DNA of 64,000 nt from Bathymodiolus brooksi (lineage: Eukaryota; Mollusca; Bivalvia; Mytilida; Modiolidae), in NCBI GenBank assembly GCA_963680875.1, contig OY804578.1, positions 25,697,101 to 25,761,100 of the forward strand, written 5' to 3'. Below are positions 38,101 through 52,600 of this stretch, in pieces. The stretch's first letter is position 1. Each line of letters begins with the position of its first letter. Both the position numbers and the translations under genes were made by a program. The notes below the pieces were generated by a model, which was not told where the DNA came from, searched no databases, and saw nothing but the letters and a program-made list of their open reading frames with translations.

Positions 38101-41100
38101 CTGTTGTGGTGGATCATAAGACCACGAACGTTAACTTGACTAGTTATCATCTCTATCTCTGTTGTGGTGGATCATAAGATCACAAACGTTAACTTGATTA
38201 GTTATCATCTCCATCTCTGTTGTGGTGGATCATAAGATCACAAACGTTAACTTGACTAGTTATCATCTCTATCTCTGTTGTGGTGGATCATAAGACCACG
38301 AACGTTAACTTGACTAGTTATCATCTCTATCTTTGTTGTGGTGGATCATAAGACCACGAACGTTAACTTGACTAGTTATCATCTCTATCTCTGTTGTGGT
38401 GGATCATAAGACCACAAACATTAACTTGACTAGTTATCATATCTATCTCTGTTGTAGTGGATCATAAGATCACAAACGTTAACTTGACTAGTTATCATCT
38501 CTATCTCTGTTGTGGTGGATCATAAGACCACGAACGTTAACTTGACTAGTTATCATCTCTATCTCTGTTGTGGTGGATCATAAGATCACAAACGTTAACT
38601 TGACTAGTTATCATCTCTATCTCTGTTGTGGTGGATCATAAGAACACAAACGTTAACTTGACTAGTTATCATCTCTATCTCTGTTGTGGTGGATCATAAG
38701 ATCACAAACGTTAACTTGACTAGTTATCATCTCTATCTCTGTTGTGGTGGATCATAAGACCACGAACGTTAACTTGACTAGTTATCATCTCTATCTCTGT
38801 TGTGGTGGATCATAAGACCACGAACGTTAACTTGACTAGTTATCATATCTATCTCTGTTGTGGTGGATCATAAGACCACGAACGTTAACTTGACTAGTTA
38901 TCATCTCTATCTCTGTTGTGGTGGATCATAAGATCACAAACGTTAACTTGACTAGTTATCATCTCTATCTCTGTTGTAGTGGATCATAAGACCACGAACG
39001 TTAACTTGATTAGTTATCATCTCCATCTCTGTTGTGGTGGATCATAAGATCACAAACGTTAACTTGACTAGTTATCATCTCTATCTCTGTTGTGGTGGAT
39101 CATAAGATCACAAACGTTAACTTGACTAGTTATCATCTCTATCTCTGTTGTGGTGGATCATAAGATCACAAACGTTAACTTGACTAGTTATCATCTCTAT
39201 CTCTGTTGTGGTGGATCATAAGAACACAAACGTTAACTTGACTAGTTATCATATCTATCTCTGTTGTAGTGGATCATAAGATCACAAACGTTAACTTGAC
39301 TAGTTATCATCTCTATCTCTGTTGTGGTGGATCATAAGATCACAAACGTTAACTTGACTAGTTATCATCTCTATCTCTGTTGTGGTGGATCATAAGATCA
39401 CAAACGTTAACTTGACTAGTTATCATCTCTATCTCTGTTGTGGTGGATCATAAGATCACAAATGTTAACTTGACTAGTTATCATCTCTATCTCTGTTGTG
39501 GTGGATCATAAGAACACAAACGTTAACTTGACTAGTTATCATATCTATCTCTGTTGTAGTGGATCATAAGATCACAAACGTTAACTTGACTTGTTATCAT
39601 CTCTATCTCTGTTGTGGTGGATCATAAGATCACGAACGTTAACTTGACTAGTTATCATCTCTATCTCTGTTGTGGTGGATCATAAGATCACAAACGTTAA
39701 CTTGACTAGTTATCATCTCTATCTCTGTTGTGGTGGATCATAAGAACACAAACGTTAACTTGACTAGTTATCATCTCTATCTCTGTTGTGGTGGATCATA
39801 AGACCACGAACGTTAACTTGACTAGTTATCATCTCTATCTCTGTTGTGGTGGATCATAAGATCACAAACGTTAACTTGACTAGTTATCATATCTATCTCT
39901 GTTGTGGTGGATCATAAGACCACGAACGTTAACTTGATTAGTTATCATCTCCATCTCTGTTGTGGTGGATCATAAGATCACGAACGTTAACTTGACTAGT
40001 TATCATATCTATCTCTGTTGTGGTGGATCATAAGACCACGACCGTTAACTTGACTAGTTATCATCTCTATCTCTGTTGTGGTGGATCATAAGATCACAAA
40101 CGTTAACTTGACTAGTTATCATCTCTATCTCTGTTGTGGTGGATCATAAGACCACAAACGTTAACTTGACTAGTTATCATCTCTATCTTTGTTGTAGTGG
40201 ATCATAAGATCACAAACGTTAACTTGACTAGTTATCATCTCTATCTCTGTTGTGGTGGATCATAAGATCACAAACGTTAACTTGACTAGTTATCATCTCT
40301 ATCTCTGTTGTGGTGGATCATAAGACCACAAACGTTAACTTGACTAGTTATCATCTCTATCTCTGTTGTGGTGGATCATAAGATCACAAACGTTAACTTG
40401 ACTAGTTATCATCTCTATCTGTGTTGTGGTGGATCATAAGACCACAAACGTTAACTTGACTAGTTATCATCTCTATCTCTGTTGTGGTGGATCATAAGAT
40501 CACAAACGTTAACTTGACTAGTTATCATCTCTATCTGTGTTGTAGTGGATCATAAGATCACGAACGTTAACTTGATTAGTTATCATCTCCATCTCTGTTG
40601 TGGTGGATCATAAGATCACGAACGTTAACTTGATTAGTTATCATCTCCATCTCTGTTGTGGTGGATCATAAGATCACGAACGTTAACTTGACTAGTTATC
40701 ATCTCTATCTTTGTTGTGGTGGATCATAAGACCACGAACGTTAACTTGATTAGTTATCATCTCTATCTGTGTTGTAGTGGATCATAAGATCACGAACGTT
40801 AACTTGACTAGTTATCATATCTATCTCTGTTGTGGTGGATCATAAGATCACGAACGTTAACTTGACTAGTTATCATCTCTATCTTTGTTGTGGTGGATCA
40901 TAAGACCACAAACGTTAACTTGACTAGTTATCATATCTATCTCTGTTGTGGTGGATCATAAGACCACGAACGTTAACTTGATTAGTTATCATCTCCATCT
41001 CTGTTGTGGTGGATCATAAGATCACGAACGTTAACTTGACTAGTTATCATATCTATCTCTGTTGTGGTGGATCATAAGACCACGAACGTTAACTTGACTA

Positions 41101-43690
41101 GTTATCATCTCTATCTCTGTTGTGGTGGATCATAAGATCACAAACGTTAACTTGACTAGTTATCATATCTATCTCTGTTGTGGTGGATCATAAGACCACA
41201 AACGTTAACTTGACTAGTTATCATATCTATCTCTGTTGTGGTGGATCATAAGACCACGAACGTTAACTTGACTAGTTATCATCTCTATCTCTGTTGTGGT
41301 GGATCATAAGATCACAAACGTTAACTTGACTAGTTATCATATCTATCTCTGTTGTGGTGGATCATAAGACCACAAACGTTAACTTGACTAGTTATCATAT
41401 CTATCTCTGTTGTAGTGGATCATAAGACCACAAACGTTAACTTGACTAGTTATCATCTCTATCTCTGTTGTGGTGGATCATAAGACCACGAACGTTAACT
41501 TGACTAGTTATCATCTCTATCTCTGTTGTGGTGGATCATAAGAACACAAACGTTAACTTGACTAGTTATCATCTCTATCTCTGTTGTGGTGGATCATAAG
41601 ATCACGAACGTTAACTTGACTAGTTATCATCTCTATCTCTGTTGTGGTGGATCATAAGATCACAAACGTTAACTTGACTAGTTATCATATCTATCTCTGT
41701 TGTGGTGGATCATAAGACCACAAACGTTAACTTGACTAGTTATCATCTCCATCTCTGTTGTGGTGGATCATAAGATCACAAACGTTAACTTGACTAGTTA
41801 TCATATCTATCTCTGTTGTGGTGGATCATAAGATCACAAACGTTAACTTGATTAGTTATCATCTCCATCTCTGTTGTGGTGGATCATAAGATCACGAACG
41901 TTAACTTGACTAGTTATCATATCTATCTCTGTTGTGGTGGATCATAAGATCACAAACGTTAACTTGACTAGTTATCATCTCTATCTCTGTTGTGGTGGAT
42001 CATAAGATCACGAACGTTAACTTGACTAGTTATCATATCTATCTCTGTTGTGGTGGATCATAAGATCACAAACGTTAACTTGACTAGTTATCATCTCTAT
42101 CTCTGTTGTGGTGGATCATAAGATCACGAACGTTAACTTGACTAGTTATCATCTCTATCTCTGTTGTGGTGGATCATAAGACCACAAACGTTAACTTGAC
42201 TAGTTATCATCTCTATCTCTGTTGTGGTGGATCATAAGATCACAAACGTTAACTTGACTAGTTATCATCTCTATCTCTGTTGTGGTGGATCATAAGATCA
42301 CAAACGTTAACTTGACTAGTTATCATCTCTATCTCTGTTGTGGTGGATCATAAGACCACAAACGTTAACTTGACTAGTTATCATATCTATCTCTGTTGTG
42401 GTGGATCATAAGACCACAAACGTTAACTTGACTAGTTATCATATCTATCTCTGTTGTGGTGGATCATAAGATCACAAACGTTAACTTGACTAGTTATCAT
42501 CTCCATCTCTGTTGTGGTGGATCATAAGATCACAAACGTTAACTTGACTAGTTATCATATCTATCTTTGTTGTAGTGGATCATAAGACCACGAACGTTAA
42601 CTTGACTAGTTATCATCTCTATCTCTGTTGTGGTGGATCATAAGATCACAAACGTTAACTTGACTAGTTATCATATCTATCTCTGGTGTGGTGGATCATA
42701 AGACCACGAACGTTAACTTGACTAGTTATCATCTCTATCTCTGTTGTGGTGGATCATAAGATCACGAACGTTAACTTGACTAGTTATCATATCTATCTCT
42801 GTTGTGGTGGATCATAAGATCACAAACGTTAACTTGATTAGTTATCATCTCCATCTCTGTTGTGGTGGATCATAAGATCACGAACGTTAACTTGACTAGT
42901 TATCATATCTATCTCTGTTGTGGTGGATCATAAGACCACGAACGTTAACTTGACTAGTTATCATATCTATCTCTGTTGTGGTGGATCATAAGACCACAAA
43001 CGTTAACTTGACTAGTTATCATCTCTATCTCTGTTGTGGTGGATCATAAGATCACAAACGTTAACTTGACTAGTTATCATCTCTATCTCTGTTGTGGTGG
43101 ATCATAAGAACACAAACGTTAACTTGACTAGTTATCATATCTATCTCTGTTGTAGTGGATCATAAGATCACAAACGTTAACTTGACTAGTTATCATCTCT
43201 ATCTCTGTTGTGGTGGATCATAAGATCACAAACGTTAACTTGACTAGTTATCATCTCTATCTCTGTTGTGGTGGATCATAAGATCACAAACGTTAACTTG
43301 ACTAGTTATCATCTCTATCTCTGTTGTGGTGGATCATAAGATCACAAATGTTAACTTGACTAGTTATCATCTCTATCTCTGTTGTGGTGGATCATAAGAA
43401 CACAAACGTTAACTTGACTAGTTATCATATCTATCTCTGTTGTAGTGGATCATAAGATCACAAACGTTAACTTGACTAGTTATCATCTCTATCTCTGTTG
43501 TGGTGGATCATAAGATCACGAACGTTAACTTGACTAGTTATCATCTCTATCTCTGTTGTGGTGGATCATAAGATCACAAACGTTAACTTGACTAGTTATC
43601 ATCTCTATCTCTGTTGTGGTGGATCATAAGAACACAAACGTTAACTTGACTAGTTATCATCTCTATCTCTGTTGTGGTGGATCATAAGAT
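25880..43690. repeat. Superrepeat copy 1, about 307 units (17.8 kb)
   Basis: This block is repeated head to tail from about 43691. Private variants found here and in copy 2 include CGGTAAC (27167 and 30473), ATTAGAACAC (TTAG at 32491), GTTAGCATCTCC (33735), ATGTCTG (34037), GTTAATTTG (near 36622), GACTTGTT (39587) and ACCGTT (40041). It holds most of the 57-unit higher-order repeat pair, a 49-unit displacement (32181 to 35023) and a 107-unit displacement (31024 to 37230), so it is itself built from nested duplications. Confidence 0.75.
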
Positions 43691-46600
43691 CACAAACGTT
43701 AACTTGACTAGTTATCATATCTATCTCTGTTGTGGTGGATCATAAGACCACAAACGTTAACTTGACTAGTTATCATATCTATCTCTGTTGTGGTGGATCA
43801 TAAGACCACAAACGTTAACTTGACTAGTTATCATCTCTATCTCTGTTGTGGTGGATCATAAGATCACAAACGTTAACTTGATTAGTTATCATATCTATCT
43901 CTGTTGTGGTGGATCATAAGACCACGAACGTTAACTTGACTAGTTATCATCTCTATCTCTGTTGTGGTGGATCATAAGACCACGAACGTTAACTTGACTA
44001 GTTATCATCTCTATCTCTGTTGTGGTGGATCATAAGATCACAAACGTTAACTTGACTAGTTATCATCTCTATCTCTGTTGTAGTGGATCATAAGATCACG
44101 AACGTTAACTTGACTAGTTATCATCTCTATCTCTGGTGTGGTGGATCATAAGATCACGAACGTTAACTTGACTAGTTATCATCTCTATCTCTGTTGTAGT
44201 GGATCATAAGATCACGAACGTTAACTTGACTAGTTATCATATCTATCTCTGGTGTGGTGGATCATAAGATCACAAACGTTAACTTGACTAGTTATCATCT
44301 CTATCTCTGTTGTGGTGGATCATAAGATCACAAACGTTAACTTGACTAGTTATCATCTCTATCTCTGTTGTGATGGATCATAAGATCACAAACGTTAACT
44401 TGACTAGTTATCATCTCTATCTCTGTTGTGGTGGATCATAAGATCACGAACGTTAACTTGACTAGTTATCATCTCTATCTCTGTTGTGGTGGATCATAAG
44501 ATCACAAACGTTAACTTGACTAGTTATCATATCTATCTCTGTTGTGGTGGATCATAAGACCACAAACGTTAACTTGACTAGTTATCATCTCTATCTCTGT
44601 TGTGGTGGATCATAAGATCACAAACGTTAACTTGACTAGTTATCATCTCTATCTCTGTTGTAGTGGATCATAAGACCACGAACGTTAACTTGACTAGTTA
44701 TCATCTCTATCTCTGTTGTGGTGGATCATAAGACCACAAACGTTAACTTGACTAGTTATCATATCTATCTCTGTTGTAGTGGATCATAAGATCACAAACG
44801 TTAACTTGACTAGTTATCATCTCTATCTCTGTTGTGGTGGATCATAAGACCACGAACGTTAACTTGACTAGTTATCATCTCTATCTCTGTTCTGGTGGAT
44901 CATAAGACCACAAACGTTAACTTGACTAGTTATCATCTCTATCTCTGTTGTGGTGGATCATAAGACCACGAACGGTAACTTGATTAGTTATCATCTCCAT
45001 CTCTGTTGTGGTGGATCATAAGATCACGAACGTTAACTTGACTAGTTATCATCTCTATCTCTGTTGTAGTGGATCATAAGATCACGAACGTTAACTTGAC
45101 TAGTTATCATCTCTATCTCTGTTGTAGTGGATCATAAGATCACGAACGTTAACTTGACTAGTTATCATATCTATCTCTGTTGTGGTGGATCATAAGACCA
45201 CGAACGTTAACTTGACTAGTTATCATCTCTATCTCTGTTGTAATGGATCATAAGACCACAAACGTTAACTTGACTAGTTATCATATCTATCTCTGATGTG
45301 GTGGATCATAAGATCACAAACGTTAACTTGACTAGTTATCATCTCTATCTTTGTTGTAGTGGATCATAAGATCACAAACGTTAACTTGACTAGTTATCAT
45401 CTCTATCTCTGTTGTGGTGGATCATAAGACCACGAACGTTAACTTGACTAGTTATCATCTCCATCTCTGTTGTAGTGGATCATAAGATCACAAACGTTAA
45501 CTTGACTAGTTATCATCTCTATCTTTGTTGTGATGGATCATAAGATCACAAACGTTAACTTGACTAGTTATCATATCTATCTCTGTTGTGGTGGATCATA
45601 AGACCACAAACGTTAACTTGACTAGTTATCATATCTATCTCTGTTGTGGTGGATCATAAGATCACGAACGTTAACTTGACTAGTTATCATCTCTATCTTT
45701 GTTGTGATGGATCATAAGATCACAAACGTTAACTTGACTAGTTATCATATCTATCTCTGTTGTGGTGGATCATAAGACCACAAACGTTAACTTGACTAGT
45801 TATCATATCTATCTCTGTTGTGGTGGATCATAAGACCACAAACGTTAACTTGACTAGTTATCATCTCTATCTCTGTTGTGGTGGATCATAAGACCACAAA
45901 CGTTAACTTGACTAGTTATCATCTCTATCTCTGTTGTGGTGGATCATAAGATCACGAACGTTAACTTGACTAGTTATCATCTCTATCTCTGTTGTGGTGG
46001 ATCATAAGATCACAAACGTTAACTTGACTAGTTATCATCTCTATCTCTGTTGTGGTGGATCATAAGATCACAAACGTTAACTTGATTAGTTATCATATCT
46101 ATCTCTGTTGTGGTGGATCATAAGACCACGAACGTTAACTTGACTAGTTATCATCTCTATCTCTGTTGTGGTGGATCATAAGATCACAAACGTTAACTTG
46201 ACTAGTTATCATATCTATCTCTGTTGTGGTGGATCATAAGACCACCAACGTTAACTTGACTAGTTATCATCTCTATCTCTGTTGTGGTGGATCATAAGAC
46301 CACGAACGTTAACTTGACTAGTTATCATCTCTATCTCTGTTGTGGTGGATCATAAGACCACGAACGTTAACTTGACTAGTTATCATATCTATCTCTGTTG
46401 TAGTGGATCATAAGATCACAAACGTTAACTTGACTAGTTATCATCTCTATCTCTGTTGTGGTGGATCATAAGACCACGAACGTTAACTTGACTAGTTATC
46501 ATCTCTATCTCTGTTGTGGTGGATCATAAGATCACAAACGTTAACTTGATTAGTTATCATCTCCATCTCTGTTGTGGTGGATCATAAGATCACAAACGTT

Positions 46601-49600
46601 AACTTGACTAGTTGTCATCTCTATCTCTGTTGTGGTGGATCATAAGACCACGAACGTTAACTTGACTAGTTATCATCTCTATCTCTGGTGTGGTGGATCA
46701 TAAGACCACAAACGTTATCTTGACTAGTTATCATATCTATCTCTGTTGTGGTGGATCATAAGACCACAAACGTTAACTTGACTAGTTATCATCTCTATCT
46801 CTGTTGTGGTGGATCATAAGATCACAAACGTTAACTTGACTAATTATCATCTCGATCTCTGTTGTGGTGGATCATAAGACCACAAACGTTAACTTGACTA
46901 GTTATCATCTCTATCTCTGTTGTGGTGGATCATAAGATCACGAACGTTAACTTGACTAGTTATCATCTCTATCTTTGTTGTGATGGATCATAAGATCACA
47001 AACGTTAACTTGACTAGTTATCATATCTATCTCTGTTGTGGTGGATCATAAGACCACAAACGTTAACTTGACTAGTTATCATATCTATCTCTGTTGTGGT
47101 GGATCATAAGACCACAAACGTTAACTTGACTAGTTATCATCTCTATCTCTGTTGTGGTGGATCATAAGATCACAAACGTTAACTTGATTAGTTATCATAT
47201 CTATCTCTGTTGTGGTGAATCATAAGACCACGAACGTTAACTTGACTAGTTATCATCTCTATCTCTGTTGTGGTGGATCATAAGACCACGAACGTTAACT
47301 TGACTAGTTATCATCTCTATCTCTGTTGTGGTGGATCATAAGATCACAAACGTTAACTTGACTAGTTATCATTTCTATCTCTGTTGTAGTGGATCATAAG
47401 ATCACGAACGTTAACTTGACTAGTTATCATATCTATCTCTGGTGTGGTGGATCATAAGATCACAAACGTTAACTTGACTAGTTATCATCTCTATCTCTGT
47501 TGTGGTGGATCATAAGATCACAAACGTTAACTTGACTAGTTATCATCTCTATCTCTGTTGTGATGGATCATAAGATCACAAACGTTAACTTGACTAGTTA
47601 TCATCTCTATCTCTGTTGTGGTGGATCATAAGATCACGAACGTTAACTTGACTAGTTATCATCTCTATCTCTGTTGTGGTGGATCATAAGATCACAAACG
47701 TTAACTTGACTAGTTATCATATCTATCTCTGTTGTGGTGGATCATAAGACCACAAACGTTAACTTGACTAGTTATCATCTCTATCTCTGTTGTGGTGGAT
47801 CATAAGATCACAAACGTTAACTTGACTAGTTATCATCTCTATCTCTGTTGTAGTGGATCATAAGACCACGAACGTTAACTTGACTAGTTATCATCTCTAT
47901 CTCTGTTGTGGTGGATCATAAGACCACAAACGTTAACTTGACTAGTTATCATATCTATCTCTGTTGTAGTGGATCATAAGATCACAAACGTTAACTTGAC
48001 TAGTTATCATCTCTATCTCTGTTGTGGTGGATCATAAGACCACGAACGTTAACTTGACTAGTTATCATCTCTATCTCTGGTGTGGTGGATCATAAGACCA
48101 CAAACGTTAACTTGACTAGTTATCATCTCTATCTCTGTTGTGGTGGATCATAAGACCACGAACGGTAACTTGATTAGTTATCATCTCCATCTCTGTTGTG
48201 GTGGATCATAAGATCACGAACGTTAACTTGACTAGTTATCATCTCTATCTCTGTTGTAGTGGATCATAAGATCACGAACGTTAACTTGACTAGTTATCAT
48301 CTCTATCTCTGTTGTAGTGGATCATAAGATCACGAACGTTAACTTGACTAGTTATCATATCTATCTCTGTTGTGGTGGATCATAAGACCACGAACGTTAA
48401 CTTGACTAGTTATCATCTCTATCTCTGTTGTAATGGATCATAAGACCACAAACGTTAACTTGACTAGTTATCATATCTATCTCTGATGTGGTGGATCATA
48501 AGATCACAAACGTTAACTTGACTAGTTATCATCTCTATCTTTGTTGTAGTGGATCATAAGATCACAAACGTTAACTTGACTAGTTATCATCTCTATCTCT
48601 GTTGTGGTGGATCATAAGACCACGAACGTTAACTTGACTAGTTATCATCTCCATCTCTGTTGTAGTGGATCATAAGATCACAAACGTTAACTTGACTAGT
48701 TATCATCTCTATCTTTGTTGTGATGGATCATAAGATCACAAACGTTAACTTGACTAGTTATCATATCTATCTCTGTTGTGGTGGATCATAAGACCACAAA
48801 CGTTAACTTGACTAGTTATCATATCTATCTCTGTTGTGGTGGATCATAAGATCACGAACGTTAACTTGACTAGTTATCATCTCTATCTTTGTTGTGATGG
48901 ATCATAAGATCACAAACGTTAACTTGACTAGTTATCATATCTATCTCTGTTGTGGTGGATCATAAGACCACAAACGTTAACTTGACTAGTTATCATATCT
49001 ATCTCTGTTGTGGTGGATCATAAGACCACAAACGTTAACTTGACTAGTTATCATCTCTATCTCTGTTGTGGTGGATCATAAGACCACAAACGTTAACTTG
49101 ACTAGTTATCATCTCTATCTCTGTTGTGGTGGATCATAAGATCACGAACGTTAACTTGACTAGTTATCATCTCTATCTCTGTTGTGGTGGATCATAAGAT
49201 CACAAACGTTAACTTGACTAGTTATCATCTCTATCTCTGTTGTGGTGGATCATAAGATCACAAACGTTAACTTGATTAGTTATCATATCTATCTCTGTTG
49301 TGGTGGATCATAAGACCACGAACGTTAACTTGACTAGTTATCATCTCTATCTCTGTTGTGGTGGATCATAAGATCACAAACGTTAACTTGACTAGTTATC
49401 ATATCTATCTCTGTTGTGGTGGATCATAAGACCACGAACGTTAACTTGACTAGTTATCATCTCTATCTCTGTTGTGGTGGATCATAAGACCACGAACGTT
49501 AACTTGACTAGTTATCATCTCTATCTCTGTTGTGGTGGATCATAAGACCACGAACGTTAACTTGACTAGTTATCATATCTATCTCTGTTGTAGTGGATCA

Positions 49601-52600
49601 TAAGATCACAAACGTTATCTTGACTAGTTATCATCTCTATCTCTGTTGTGGTGGATCATAAGACCACGAACGTTAACTTGACTAGTTATCATCTCTATCT
49701 CTGTTGTGGTGGATCATAAGATCACAAACGTTAACTTGATTAGTTATCATCTCCATCTCTGTTGTGGTGGATCATAAGATCACAAACGTTAACTTGACTA
49801 GTTATCATCTCTATCTCTGTTGTGGTGGATCATAAGACCACGAACGTTAACTTGACTAGTTATCATCTCTATCTTTGTTGTGGTGGATCATAAGACCACG
49901 AACGTTAACTTGACTAGTTATCATCTCTATCTCTGTTGTGGTGGATCATAAGACCACAAACGTTAACTTGACTAGTTATCATATGTATCTCTGTTGTAGT
50001 GGATCATAAGATCACAAACGTTAACTTGACTAGTTATCATCTCTATCTCTGTTGTGGTGGATCATAAGACCACGAACGTTAACTTGACTAGTTATCATCT
50101 CTATCTCTGTTGTGGTGGATCATAAGATCACAAACGTTAACTTGACTAGTTATCATCTCTATCTCTGTTGTGGTGGATCATTAGAACACAAACGTTAACT
50201 TGACTAGTTATCATCTCTATCTCTGTTGTGGTGGATCATAAGATCACAAACGTTAACTTGACTAGTTATCATCTCTATCTCTGTTGTGGTGGATCATAAG
50301 ACCACGAACGTTAACTTGACTAGTTATCATCTCTATCTCTGTTGTGGTGGATCATAAGATCACAAACGTTAACTTGACTAGTTATCATCTCTATCTCTGT
50401 TGTAGTGGATCATAAGACCACGAACGTTAACTTGATTAGTTATCATCTCCATCTCTGTTGTGGTGGATCATAAGATCACAAACGTTAACTTGACTAGTTA
50501 TCATCTCTATCTCTGTTGTGGTGGATCATAAGATCACAAACGTTAACTTGACTAGTTATCATCTCTATCTCTGTTGTGGTGGATCATAAGATCACAAACG
50601 TTAACTTGACTAGTTATCATCTCTATCTCTGTTGTGGTGGATCATAAGAACACAAACGTTAACTTGACTAGTTATCATATCTATCTCTGTTGTAGTGGAT
50701 CATAAGATCACAAACGTTAACTTGACTAGTTATCATCTCTATCTCTGTTGTGGTGGATCATAAGATCACAAACGTTAACTTGACTAGTTATCATCTCTAT
50801 CTCTGTTGTGGTGGATCATAAGATCACAAACGTTAACTTGACTAGTTATCATCTCTATCTCTGTTGTGGTGGATCATAAGATCACAAACGTTAACTTGAC
50901 TAGTTATCATCTCTATCTCTGTTGTGGTGGATCATAAGAACACAAACGTTAACTTGACTAGTTATCATATCTATCTCTGTTGTAGTGGATCATAAGATCA
51001 CAAACGTTAACTTGACTAGTTATCATCTCTATCTCTGTTGTGGTGGATCATAAGACCACGAACGTTAACTTGACTAGTTATCATCTCTATCTCTGTTGTG
51101 GTGGATCATAAGATCACAAACGTTAACTTGACTAGTTATCATCTCTATCTCTGTTGTGGTGGATCATAAGAACACAAACGTTAACTTGACTAGTTATCAT
51201 CTCTATCTCTGTTGTGGTGGATCATAAGATCACAAACGTTAACTTGACTAGTTATCATCTCTATCTCTGTTGTGGTGGATCATAAGACCACGAACGTTAA
51301 CTTGACTAGTTATCATCTCTATCTCTGTTGTGGTGGATCATAAGATCACAAACGTTAACTTGACTAGTTATCATATCTATCTCTGTTGTGGTGGATCATA
51401 AGACCACGAACGTTAACTTGATTAGTTAGCATCTCCATCTCTGTTGTGGTGGATCATAAGATCACGAACGTTAACTTGACTAGTTATCATATCTATCTCT
51501 GTTGTGGTGGATCATAAGACCACGAACGTTAACTTGACTAGTTATCATCTCTATCTCTGTTGTGGTGGATCATAAGATCACAAACGTTAACTTGACTAAT
51601 TATCATCTCTATCTCTGTTGTGGTGGATCATAAGACCACAAACGTTAACTTGACTAGTTATCATCTCTATCTTTGTTGTAGTGGATCATAAGACCACAAA
51701 CGTTAACTTGACTAGTTATCATCTCTATGTCTGTTGTGGTGGATCATAAGATCACAAACGTTAACTTGACTAGTTATCATCTCTATCTGTGTTGTGGTGG
51801 ATCATAAGACCACAAACGTTAACTTGACTAGTTATCATCTCTATCTCTGTTGTGGTGGATCATAAGATCACAAACGTTAACTTGACTAGTTATCATCTCT
51901 ATCTGTGTTGTAGTGGATCATAAGATCACGAACGTTAACTTGATTAGTTATCATCTCCATCTCTGTTGTGGTGGATCATAAGATCACGAACGTTAACTTG
52001 ATTAGTTATCATCTCCATCTCTGTTGTGGTGGATCATAAGATCACAAACGTTAACTTGACTAGTTATCATCTCTATCTCTGTTGTGGTGGATCATAAGAT
52101 CACAAACGTTAACTTGATTAGTTATCATATCTATCTCTGTTGTGGTGGATCATAAGACCACGAACGTTAACTTGACTAGTTATCATCTCTATCTCTGTTG
52201 TGGTGGATCATAAGATCACAAACGTTAACTTGACTAGTTATCATATCTATCTCTGTTGTGGTGGATCATAAGACCACGAACGTTAACTTGACTAGTTATC
52301 ATCTCTATCTCTGTTGTGGTGGATCATAAGACCACGAACGTTAACTTGACTAGTTATCATCTCTATCTCTGTTGTGGTGGATCATAAGACCACGAACGTT
52401 AACTTGACTAGTTATCATATCTATCTCTGTTGTAGTGGATCATAAGATCACAAACGTTAACTTGACTAGTTATCATCTCTATCTCTGTTGTGGTGGATCA
52501 TAAGACCACGAACGTTAACTTGACTAGTTATCATCTCTATCTCTGTTGTGGTGGATCATAAGATCACAAACGTTAACTTGATTAGTTATCATCTCCATCT